Of a stretch of 20,041 nt of DNA, positions 1 through 5,526 are shown one piece after another. Made by a program: the position numbers and the translations under genes. Source of the stretch: Bacteroidaceae bacterium (GTDB lineage Bacteria > Bacteroidota > Bacteroidia > Bacteroidales > Bacteroidaceae); NCBI GenBank assembly GCA_017551845.1, contig JAFZKR010000047.1, forward strand, positions 1-20,041, written 5' to 3'. Below the pieces are notes generated by a model, which was not told the DNA's origin, ran no database searches, and worked only from the letters and a program-made list of their open reading frames with translations. Numbering within the stretch: position 1 is the stretch's first letter; each line of letters starts with the position of its first letter.

Positions 1-114
1 CATGTTCTTGAGGGCGTCACCTTGGCGCTTTCGCTTGCCGGCAAGCCAGCCAACTACTGCTGTTACTGATGGTACCAGGCAGTCTGTTATCAAATTCAGG
101 GTTTGTGGTTCCAT
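1..114 (-). CDS. Partial small membrane protein, holin-like
   Basis: Only the first 38 codons lie in the window; the gene continues past base 1. It starts at the ATG read leftward from base 114, 13 bases after the endolysin stop. The visible protein has a short polar start, one hydrophobic stretch at about residues 8-26 (LITDCLVPSVTAVVGWLAG) and then a KRKR cluster. That pattern fits a single-pass inner-membrane protein with a cytoplasmic basic tail. Its place directly downstream of an endolysin and a spanin-like gene suggests a holin or other lysis-associated membrane protein. Holins are too diverse to identify from sequence this short, so the function is inference from context. It could equally be one of the small one-helix accessory proteins common in Bacteroidales prophages. 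Confidence 0.45.
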   Translation of the reverse strand, partial: MEPQTLNLITDCLVPSVTAVVGWLAGKRKRQGDALKNM

Positions 115-127
115 GGTGGATCATTGT

Positions 128-553
128 TTATGAGTAGTAAAGTTTGATTTCTTGTTCGCGGCGTTTGATTAGCCCGGGGAGTTTCTTATCACCGGCATAG
201 ACCCAGCGGCGGAACTCATCGGCTATCTTTGGATTATTAGGATTCCGTTCGACCAGCTTTCTCAGAGTGCTTACTCTGAAGGCCTGAGCGCCTACGTTGA
301 AGACGAAGGAGACCAGGGCATCAAACTGTTCTTGGGTTAGGTCTGCATCCACTTTGTTCACTTCTGCTTCTGCAATCTTGATGTCTTGCTTTAGGAAGGC
401 ATCTGCAGTCTTCTCTGTGATTAGCATTCCGCGGTTGACGCCATCGGTGTGGCCATAGCCTATGGTCCATTTACCGGCCGGGCATAGGTATGAGTTGAGG
501 CGTAGTTGCTCAAAACTCTTTATCAATAGTATTGCGTAGTTTGTTGATTTCAT
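128..553 (-). CDS. Phage endolysin, GH24 (T4/P1-type) lysozyme
   Basis: This is a muramidase that cuts the glycan strands of peptidoglycan, probably to release phage from the host cell. The ATG at 553 gives 141 residues; an upstream ATG at 610 would overlap the spanin-like gene by 20 bases and add an unconserved leader. The family core KWTIGYGHT lies at residues 28-36. The catalytic positions read Glu15, Cys24 and Thr30. This is the E-C-T triad of phage P1 Lyz, with Cys where T4 lysozyme has Asp, and the spacing of 9 and 6 residues matches P1. The conserved middle (LTQEQFDALVSFVFNVG) and C-terminal segment (LPGLIKRREQE) are both present, so the enzyme looks intact. No N-terminal signal-arrest-release helix is evident, so it would need a holin or another export route. 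It lies 37 bases after the spanin-like gene and 13 before the holin-like gene, in one leftward unit. Confidence 0.9.
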   Translation of the reverse strand: MKSTNYAILLIKSFEQLRLNSYLCPAGKWTIGYGHTDGVNRGMLITEKTADAFLKQDIKIAEAEVNKVDADLTQEQFDALVSFVFNVGAQAFRVSTLRKLVERNPNNPKIADEFRRWVYAGDKKLPGLIKRREQEIKLYYS

Positions 554-590
554 GATTGTGTGCTTTATGGTTAATGATTTGAACGGTGTG

Positions 591-1103
591 TCATTGGCGG
601 TGGCGGGCATCCAGTAGTAGGAGGATGAAGGCGGCCGCCAGGAAGATGTAGAAGATGCGGTTTATTATGGGTGAGGCACGGGGCGGGTTTGATTGCGATT
701 GGGTTTCTTGGTTCTCTGATTCGTTTTGGGTTTGTTCATGTTGTGTGGTAAGTTTGATGGTGGTGGTATCGTTCTGGGTGGTTTCCTCTTGGGTGATGAT
801 TAGGGTGCCGCCTCCTTGGGCGATGAGGGTTTCGGCGAGATCCTGGATTGGTGCGGGGATATCGGGCGTGGCGGGTTTCTGGAACCCGGGTGTTTGCATC
901 GGAAGGTAGGTTATGCTGGTTGTGGTCTTGTGGGTGTTTTGGATGCTTTTCGCCAAGCTGTCTATCGACTGGGTGGTGCAGGTGCTGATTGTTTGCTGGG
1001 TGCTGCTCATCTGTTTGGTGGAGCGGCAGGCGGTGGTCATCAGAAGTATGATGGCGATGGCCACGATGTGGGGGATGTTCGTGTTCTTCATTGTGTTTTC
1101 CAT
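591..1103 (-). CDS. Probable unimolecular spanin (lipoprotein with C-terminal transmembrane helix)
   Basis: The protein has 170 residues from the ATG at 1103; an ATG at 1091 is an alternative start and lies downstream of the likely transcription start. Residues 10-25 form a hydrophobic lipoprotein signal ending in TTA-Cys26. The periplasmic middle is low in complexity and rich in Thr, Gln, Ser and Asn, with very few aromatic or charged residues. The C-terminus has a clear transmembrane segment (about residues 148-163, FYIFLAAAFILLLL) and a short basic tail. An outer-membrane lipid anchor plus an inner-membrane helix in one chain is the architecture of a u-spanin (phage T1 gp11), which joins the two membranes in the last step of lysis. 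The endolysin directly downstream supports this. The function is inferred from topology and context; no sequence family was recognised. Confidence 0.6.
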   Translation of the reverse strand: MENTMKNTNIPHIVAIAIILLMTTACRSTKQMSSTQQTISTCTTQSIDSLAKSIQNTHKTTTSITYLPMQTPGFQKPATPDIPAPIQDLAETLIAQGGGTLIITQEETTQNDTTTIKLTTQHEQTQNESENQETQSQSNPPRASPIINRIFYIFLAAAFILLLLDARHRQ

Positions 1104-1109
1104 TTATTG

Positions 1110-1140
1110 CAAAGGTAACAAATTGGGAGAAAGTGTGCAA
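1110..1140 (-). promoter_or_regulatory. Promoter for the spanin-endolysin unit
   Basis: On the minus strand TTG (1140-1138) is followed by 20 bases and then TACCTTTG (1117-1110). This is a full match to the Bacteroidetes consensus. Transcription would start around 1103-1106, at or just before the ATG at 1103, so the message would be nearly leaderless unless the ATG at 1091 is used. Confidence 0.7.
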
Positions 1141-1202
1141 TAGGTTTGTTGAGGTTGAAAACTAAAAATGGGGCTAGAGCATGGGATATTATAGTTTTTA
1201 TT

Positions 1203-1210
1203 TATGTTTG
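1203..1210 (+). promoter_or_regulatory. Possible -7 element for the rightward orphan gene
   Basis: TATGTTTG matches TAnnTTTG, but there is no TTG at the expected -33 distance. It would give a leader of about 65 bases ahead of the ATG at 1284. Confidence 0.35.
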
Positions 1211-1283
1211 CAGAGGATTATCGTGGATTGCACGGTGTTCCGGAGACAGCACTGTGGACACCTGCGTTATTTACTTTTACTTA

Positions 1284-1700
1284 ATGGTTTTAGATAAGTT
1301 ATTTACCATCACGCAAAAGATGCGTGAGTTTGCAGAGGCTCAGATTGGAAGAAATGAGCCGCCAATGTGTACCATGTATGATTCAGACAGCTTGTTTGCA
1401 ATCAGCGAGATTGGCGCTAAGCTTGTGTTTGCATCGGTCATGAGGGATGTTAAGGTTGCGGATTATGACGATGAGATGCAGTATAGCAAGGCTCAGGATC
1501 CTTTGAAGGTGATTCCTGCTATGAATATGTATGCATCATTTGTATGTGAGTTCAATCCTCATTTTAAGATGGAGGATTTTGAGCGAATTTATGATGCTAT
1601 TGATAAGTACTATTTTGACTATCTGGAGGACCGGTTCCTTGATGCTAAGGATGATGGGGAGAACTGGTTGGATGTTTGGCGGGATAGTCTGCTGGACTGA
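1284..1700 (+). CDS. Unknown 138-residue acidic protein within the lysis cassette
   Basis: I do not recognise this protein. The reading frame is open from 1146, but the first 46 codons look like non-coding sequence, so the ATG at 1284 (MVLDKLFTITQKMREF) is preferred. It gives 138 residues with no signal peptide or transmembrane helix. The composition is acidic, and the C-terminal half is rich in Asp, Glu, Tyr and Phe (FERIYDAIDKYYFDYLEDRF), consistent with an alpha-helical soluble protein. It is transcribed against all the phage-like genes around it. Its last 56 bases overlap the 3' end of the convergent amidase-like gene. A gene with its own orientation and promoter inside a phage late module is typical of a cargo ('moron') gene, which might serve the host, exclude other phages or counter host defence. 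This role is inferred from position only. Confidence 0.6.
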   Translation: MVLDKLFTITQKMREFAEAQIGRNEPPMCTMYDSDSLFAISEIGAKLVFASVMRDVKVADYDDEMQYSKAQDPLKVIPAMNMYASFVCEFNPHFKMEDFERIYDAIDKYYFDYLEDRFLDAKDDGENWLDVWRDSLLD

Positions 1701-2289
1701 TTGACCTGAGATAGTTTAAGATTCCCTGTACGTGTAAGTCTATTATGGCTTGGCGGCCACGGCTGCTGAGCAGGTATGCTGCGTCCTGACGGTTGTCCTG
1801 GTATAGGTTGAGGGTGAGGACTGCGGGGATGGTTGTGTTGTGCAGTATTCCTGCCAGGTTGAGGTACCGGAGGTTCTGCTGCAGGGTGGTTGTGGTGATT
1901 GCTCTGGGGCCTAGTGTTTGCAGGGCGGCGGTGGCCAGGGCTGTGGAGAGGTGTGATGATTGGTTGCTTTCTTTGTTGGATAGGATGCGCCAGCCATGGG
2001 CAGGGTGGTAGTGGCCATCGGGATTTGTTGAGTTGAGGCCTACTGCTATTGCTAAGTTGGAGTCTTTTGGGGCGTTTTGAGTTAGTTCTTGGATTTGAGG
2101 GATGACTTGGCCCGGTTGCGCCCTGAGTCTGGTGATGGTGATGAACGGTGTGTCTTTGAGAGATGGGGTCAGAGAATGGTGGATTTTATCGACTACCATA
2201 TTAAGATATGTGAGGGCATCGAGGTTCCTGTTTGCGGAGATGTGGTGCTGATAGCTACTGGGGATTGAGGGGGTTAGGATGATGTTCAT
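1645..2289 (-). CDS. Amidase_3-like protein lacking zinc ligands (pseudo-amidase)
   Basis: The 214-residue protein shows the outline of N-acetylmuramoyl-L-alanine amidases of Bacteroidales and their phages: a first beta strand NIILTPS, an ITITR strand at about 50-54, HGWRILSNKESNQSSHLS at 98-115, and a C-terminal block PAVLTLNLYQDN (155-166) followed by DAAYLLSSRGRQAIIDLHVQ (169-188). In active relatives, as I remember them, these blocks carry the zinc and catalytic residues. The first strand ends in a His-Gly motif, the central strand reads SIHAN, and the last block has Glu (TEN). Here the three sites read TPSIPS, VGLNS and TLN, so the His, His and Glu are absent. The fold looks kept and the chemistry lost. 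It is the first gene of the leftward phage module. The assignment rests on pattern recognition. If a divergent set of ligands is used (for example HH at 15-16), it could still be an enzyme. Confidence 0.6.
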   Translation of the reverse strand: MNIILTPSIPSSYQHHISANRNLDALTYLNMVVDKIHHSLTPSLKDTPFITITRLRAQPGQVIPQIQELTQNAPKDSNLAIAVGLNSTNPDGHYHPAHGWRILSNKESNQSSHLSTALATAALQTLGPRAITTTTLQQNLRYLNLAGILHNTTIPAVLTLNLYQDNRQDAAYLLSSRGRQAIIDLHVQGILNYLRSISPADYPAKHPTSSPHHP

Positions 2290-2314
2290 GGTGGGTTGTG
2301 TTTTTTGGTTTATA

Positions 2315-2345
2315 CAAAGATAGCACTAGAATCGCGGATTTGAAA
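2315..2345 (-). promoter_or_regulatory. Promoter of the amidase-like gene
   Basis: TATCTTTG on the minus strand (2322-2315) is a perfect -7 element. The -33 position 20 bases upstream reads TTT rather than TTG. The transcript would start about 20 bases before the ATG at 2289. Confidence 0.55.
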
Positions 2346-2352
2346 ATTATAG

Positions 2353-2360
2353 TATCTTTG
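2353..2360 (+). promoter_or_regulatory. Rightward -7 element ahead of the candidate small RNA
   Basis: TATCTTTG matches the -7 consensus exactly, but no TTG is found at the -33 distance. No open reading frame of quality follows it. The next rightward signal is the terminator at 2489-2522. Confidence 0.4.
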
Positions 2361-2365
2361 TGTTT

Positions 2366-2522
2366 GAATACGTCAGCCATGAGGCGACAGTATTTAATAT
2401 CCACTGGGCCGGCACCCTATATTGGGGGCCGGTCCTTCTTTAGTACCGCCGTAAAAGTTAGTACCATATTAGTACTACGGAGAAAAGTAAAACGGCCTAC
2501 AGATATGTGTAGGCCGTTTTTT
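2366..2522 (+). ncRNA. Candidate structured small RNA between phage module and tRNA-Ala
   Basis: The stretch holds no convincing protein but has several helices in a row. GTC-a-GCC pairs with GGC-GAC around loop 2379-2382. CCGG and CCC (2409-2417) pair with GGG and CCGG (2424-2432) around a TATATT loop. CCGTA (near 2449) can pair with TACGG (near 2476) enclosing AGTAC/GTACT. A perfect -7 box precedes it, and a strong Rho-independent terminator ends it, giving a transcript of about 155 bases. Its size and layout fit a small regulatory RNA. An untranslated remnant of a mobile-element junction would look similar. No known RNA family was recognised, and expression is not shown. Confidence 0.35.
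2489..2522. terminator. Bidirectional Rho-independent terminator
   Basis: ACGGCCTACA (2492-2501) and TGTAGGCCGT (2508-2517) form a perfect 10-base-pair stem around a GATATG loop. A T-run (2517-2522) follows on the plus strand. On the minus strand the stem is followed by a T-rich tract, so it can end the tRNA-Ala transcript as well as a rightward RNA. The stem begins immediately after the CCA end of the tRNA. Confidence 0.85.
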
Positions 2523-2598
2523 GGTGGAGCATACGAGACTCGAACTCGTCACCTCTTGACTGCCAGTCAAACGCTCTAGCCAGATGAGCTAATGCCCC
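2522..2598 (-). tRNA. tRNA-Ala (anticodon GGC), CCA encoded
   Basis: Read on the minus strand, the sequence folds into a complete cloverleaf. The acceptor arm GGGGCAT pairs with ATGCTCC, the D-stem is GCTC/GAGC, the anticodon loop CTGGCAG carries GGC (bases 2564-2562), and the T-arm is ACGAG-TTCGAGT-CTCGT. The third acceptor pair is G3:U70, the classic alanine identity element, and the discriminator base is A. The 3' CCA is encoded (2524-2522). The tRNA decodes GCC and GCU alanine codons. Its 3' end points to the phage-like genes, the orientation in which tRNA genes serve as integration sites. Confidence 0.95.
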
Positions 2599-2618
2599 AA
2601 TTCCGTAGAATTCGGATG

Positions 2619-2626
2619 CAAAGGTA
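2619..2626 (-). promoter_or_regulatory. -7 element for tRNA-Ala
   Basis: TACCTTTG on the minus strand lies about 20 bases upstream of the mature tRNA 5' end, a fitting distance for a short processed leader. The -33 region has no clear TTG. Confidence 0.5.
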
Positions 2627-2648
2627 ATTATTAGGATTGAATAATTGC

Positions 2649-2656
2649 TATCTTTG
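2649..2656 (+). promoter_or_regulatory. -7 element for ruvC
   Basis: TATCTTTG lies about 33 bases upstream of the ruvC ATG and is divergent from the tRNA promoter 23 bases away. The -33 TTG is not evident. Confidence 0.5.
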
Positions 2657-2688
2657 GCAAAAGAAAAATTTCATCGGTACAAAAAGGA

Positions 2689-3285
2689 ATGATAAAACCC
2701 GTAGTTGAGAAAATTATCCTAGGTATTGACCCCGGCACCAATGTGATGGGCTACGGAGTTATAAAAGTGGAGGGTACAAAAGCATCAATAGTTACAATGG
2801 GTGTCATAGACATGCGCAAGGAGAGTGATATGTACCTCAAATTAGGCCATATTTTCCAGCGCGTGAACGGAATAATTGATGCATATCTGCCCGATGAGAT
2901 GGCCATTGAGGCGCCTTTCTTTGGCAAGAATGTTCAGTCCATGCTTAAGCTGGGGCGGGCTCAGGGGGTTGCCATAGCTGCCGCTATCAACCACAGTGTG
3001 CCCATCACAGAGTATGCTCCTCTTAAAATTAAAATGGCAATAACGGGTAATGGGAGCGCCAGCAAGGAGCAGGTTGCGGGCATGTTGCAGCGGATGCTTA
3101 GTCTGGATTCTAAGGATATGCCAAAATTCCTTGATGCAACGGATGCTCTGGCGGCTGCCTATTGCCACTATCTTCAGATGGGCCGCCCTGATACTGACAA
3201 GAAGGGCCCAAAGAACTGGAAGGAGTTTTTGGCTCATAATCCCGGAAAGATTTCTAAACGGAAAGGTGCCGATGCTGATGATTGA
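2689..3285 (+). CDS. ruvC: Holliday junction resolvase RuvC
   Basis: RuvC is the endonuclease of the RuvABC complex. It cuts Holliday junctions symmetrically during recombination and fork repair. The protein has 198 residues. The RNase H-like fold is marked by GIDPGT with Asp14, AIEAPFF with Glu74, and LDATDALA with Asp149 and Asp152. These correspond to E. coli Asp7, Glu66, Asp138 and Asp141, so all four metal-binding acids are present. The C-terminus carries a basic extension (KKGPKNWKEF onward) beyond the usual core of about 170 residues. An AAAGGA-like sequence lies just before the ATG at 2689. It has its own -7 box and is separated from prs by a prs-specific promoter, so it is probably monocistronic. 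No ruvA or ruvB is nearby. Confidence 0.96.
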   Translation: MIKPVVEKIILGIDPGTNVMGYGVIKVEGTKASIVTMGVIDMRKESDMYLKLGHIFQRVNGIIDAYLPDEMAIEAPFFGKNVQSMLKLGRAQGVAIAAAINHSVPITEYAPLKIKMAITGNGSASKEQVAGMLQRMLSLDSKDMPKFLDATDALAAAYCHYLQMGRPDTDKKGPKNWKEFLAHNPGKISKRKGADADD

Positions 3286-3312
3286 GCTGTTGATAACAGA
3301 GGTGAAAAAAAG

Positions 3313-3342
3313 TTGCTGACACCTTTATTATTTGTAACTTTG
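3313..3342 (+). promoter_or_regulatory. Promoter of prs
   Basis: TTG (3313-3315), 19 bases, then TAACTTTG (3335-3342) is a full consensus match. Transcription would start near 3348, leaving a leader of about 34 bases before the ATG at 3382. The -33 TTG coincides with a TTG that could be read as an upstream start codon, so translation cannot begin there on this message. Confidence 0.75.
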
Positions 3343-3381
3343 CAGTCAGAATTAAAACAGTTTCATACTTTTTTCCTTACA

Positions 3382-4329
3382 ATGGATTCCTGCAATTCTT
3401 TCCTGGTGTTCTGCGGTACAAACACCATGTACCTGGCCAAAGAGATATGTGATTATCTTAATTGCCCGTTAGGCAATATGAACGTAACTCATTTCGCTGA
3501 TGGTGAATTCGCTGTATCTTATGAAGAATCAATCCGTGGCGCCGATGTCTTTCTGGTTCAGTCAACATTCCCGTCATCGGATAACCTGATGGAGCTGCTG
3601 CTCATGATTGATGCAGCCAAGAGGGCATCGGCTAAGTCGGTCAATGCCGTAATGCCTTACTTCGGATGGGCCCGTCAGGACCGCAAGGACAAACCGCGTG
3701 TATCGATAGGTGCCAAGTTGGTGGCAGATATGCTCAGTACGGCTGGTGTGGACCGTGTAATCACAATGGACCTTCATGCGGACCAGATCCAGGGTTTCTT
3801 TGATGTTCCGGTTGACCACCTGTATGCATCAATGGTATTTGTGCCTTACATTCAGAGCCTTAAGCTTGATGAACTGGTAATGGCTGCTCCCGATGTAGGC
3901 GGCAGTAAGCGTGCCAGCGCATACGCCAAGTTCCTCAATGTACCTCTGGTTCTCTGCCAGAAAACCCGTTCACGCGCCAATGTGGTTGATGAGATACGTA
4001 TAATAGGTGATGTCCAGGGCAAGAATGTTGTGATTGTTGATGATATTGTTGATACCGCAGGTACAATCTGCAAGGCCGGTGACGCCATGATGGATGCCGG
4101 CGCCAATTCAGTACGCGCTATAGCTTCACACTGCGTAATGTCAGGCGATGCTCCCGTACGCGTTGACAACTCGCAGCTAGAGGAGATTGTGTTCACCAAC
4201 AGCATACCTTACCGCAACTCAATCCCCTGTAAGAAACTCAAACAGCTGTCTATTGCGCAGATGTTTGCCGAGACCATCCGCCGCGTCATTTCAAATGAGT
4301 CCATAAGTTCACAATATGTAATCAAGTAA
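3382..4329 (+). CDS. prs: Ribose-phosphate pyrophosphokinase (PRPP synthase)
   Basis: The enzyme makes 5-phosphoribosyl-1-pyrophosphate from ribose-5-phosphate and ATP. PRPP feeds purine, pyrimidine, NAD, histidine and tryptophan synthesis. The ATG at 3382 gives 315 residues, the usual length. The open frame reaches back to a TTG at 3313, but that codon is the -33 box of the promoter. Family motifs are present: PYFGWARQDRK (92-102), the metal-binding DLHADQIQGFF (130-140), and the PRPP loop VVIVDDIVDTAGT (216-228). A thioredoxin-like lipoprotein gene follows after 12 bases and is probably co-transcribed. PRPP is also the entry substrate of the histidine pathway, part of which is encoded at the right end of the window. 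Confidence 0.96.
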   Translation: MDSCNSFLVFCGTNTMYLAKEICDYLNCPLGNMNVTHFADGEFAVSYEESIRGADVFLVQSTFPSSDNLMELLLMIDAAKRASAKSVNAVMPYFGWARQDRKDKPRVSIGAKLVADMLSTAGVDRVITMDLHADQIQGFFDVPVDHLYASMVFVPYIQSLKLDELVMAAPDVGGSKRASAYAKFLNVPLVLCQKTRSRANVVDEIRIIGDVQGKNVVIVDDIVDTAGTICKAGDAMMDAGANSVRAIASHCVMSGDAPVRVDNSQLEEIVFTNSIPYRNSIPCKKLKQLSIAQMFAETIRRVISNESISSQYVIK

Positions 4330-4341
4330 CAACCGCTTTTT

Positions 4342-5454
4342 ATGAAAAGATTCCTTTTAATGGTAATGGCAGCCGTAGCTCTGATATCATGCGGCAACAG
4401 TAATTCGTATAAAATACGGGGTAAGGTTCCCGGTGTTGACAACGGAACGGTTGTGACACTTAACGTGATTGAGAATAATGATCTGGTGCCATTGGATTCC
4501 GCAGTGGTTTCCAACGGGAAGTTCACTTTAAGCGGTGTGTCCGATACATGTTTGCTCGCCCTTATTACTTTTGAGGATGATGAGGATGTGCATGCTTGCA
4601 CTTTCTTCCTTGAGAACGGTAATATAGATTTGGAGTATGATATTGTTGACGGCAGTCAGACAATAGGAGGCACAGTTAATAATGATGCTTTCCAGTCATT
4701 CTACAAGAAGATAGAGGTGCTGAACGACAAGGCCAATGAGGTTCAGGATAAGATGAGAATAACCGCCGCTGCCGGTGAGGATTATTCAAGTTTTGTGGAT
4801 GAGATGGGTGTTCTCCAGGACAACTACAAGGATATTGTCACCAGCAGCATTGTGGAGAATACGGGCAATGTGTTCGGTTTTCAGCAGTTGCTGGACTCTT
4901 ATGAGATCTACGAACCCGATGAGATTCTGGGTTTCTTGGATATGTTTGAACCAAAATTCGGAGCCAATAGTGATTTCGGCCAGCTGAAAAGCATGATGCA
5001 AGTGCAGATGATGACTGCTGTAGGTCATCCCTTCATTGATTTCGAGCTTCCGCTGCTCAATAAGAAGTATGAAACTCCATCAAGCGCAAAGTTGTCGGAC
5101 TATATTTCGGCCAATAAGGTTGTGCTGCTTGATTTTTGGGCCAGTTGGTGCACACCCTGCCTCAATGAGATTCCCAATCTGAAGGCTGCTTATGAAAAGT
5201 TCAGGTCCAAGGGCTTTGAGATTGTAAGCGTATCGGTCGATGATGAGCGTGAAGAGTGGATTAGTGTCGTGAAGGAGGAAAGCTTGAACTGGCCTCAGTT
5301 GTTGGATACAAATTTGCGGGAGACGTCAGCTGCCTACCGTTATTCAGTGACAGCAATTCCATCTTCTTTCCTTATAGATGCAGATGGGACTATAATAGGC
5401 AGGAACCTGCGGGGTGGTGAGGTTGCTGCTGCGCTTGAGGATTATTTCAAGTAA
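4342..5454 (+). CDS. TlpA-like thiol-disulfide oxidoreductase lipoprotein
   Basis: This is a periplasm-facing lipoprotein predicted to reduce or exchange disulfides in exported proteins. The 370 residues begin with a lipoprotein signal ending LIS-Cys17. Residues 22-105 look like the DUF4369 domain often found at the start of Bacteroidales thioredoxin lipoproteins (KIRGKVPG, then a DSAVVSNGKFTLSG segment). A helical linker occupies about 115-225. The C-terminal thioredoxin/AhpC-TSA domain carries WASWCTPC with Cys270 and Cys273, and the cis-proline segment TAIPSSF. All key residues are present. The start is 12 bases after prs, so it probably shares the prs promoter, although there is no functional link. 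A bidirectional terminator follows. The partner protein cannot be told from sequence. Confidence 0.9.
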   Translation: MKRFLLMVMAAVALISCGNSNSYKIRGKVPGVDNGTVVTLNVIENNDLVPLDSAVVSNGKFTLSGVSDTCLLALITFEDDEDVHACTFFLENGNIDLEYDIVDGSQTIGGTVNNDAFQSFYKKIEVLNDKANEVQDKMRITAAAGEDYSSFVDEMGVLQDNYKDIVTSSIVENTGNVFGFQQLLDSYEIYEPDEILGFLDMFEPKFGANSDFGQLKSMMQVQMMTAVGHPFIDFELPLLNKKYETPSSAKLSDYISANKVVLLDFWASWCTPCLNEIPNLKAAYEKFRSKGFEIVSVSVDDEREEWISVVKEESLNWPQLLDTNLRETSAAYRYSVTAIPSSFLIDADGTIIGRNLRGGEVAAALEDYFK

Positions 5455-5474
5455 TTATTTCCTTGGATAAACAG

Positions 5475-5512
5475 AAAACGGGCGTTGCGGCTTTTACCGT
5501 AACGCCCGTTTT
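5475..5512. terminator. Bidirectional terminator between convergent genes
   Basis: AAAACGGGCGTTGCGG (5475-5490) pairs with 5497-5512 over 16 positions (one G-T pair) around a six-base loop. A-run and T-run flanks on both sides let it end transcripts from the TlpA-like gene and from the DUF4476 gene. Confidence 0.9.
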
Positions 5513-5526
5513 CTTTATTCTGGGAC

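Noticed and set aside
655..1143. Several plus-strand and alternate-frame open frames across the spanin-like gene
   Set aside because: They are shadows of a G/T-rich non-coding strand. The proteins are Val/Trp/Gly- or His/Pro-rich with no domains. The leftward frame has a signal, a transmembrane helix and a promoter.
2298..2579. A 93-codon rightward frame running into the tRNA
   Set aside because: It runs through a terminator hairpin and the tRNA-Ala gene and has no coding character.
1..2600. A direct repeat of the tRNA-Ala 3' end marking an attachment site inside the window
   Set aside because: I looked for a second copy of the tRNA end in the phage-like part and saw none; it could only lie left of the window.
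3313..3381. A longer prs reading frame starting at TTG 3313
   Set aside because: That TTG is the -33 box of the prs promoter, and the added 23 residues are not part of the conserved protein; ATG 3382 fits family length.
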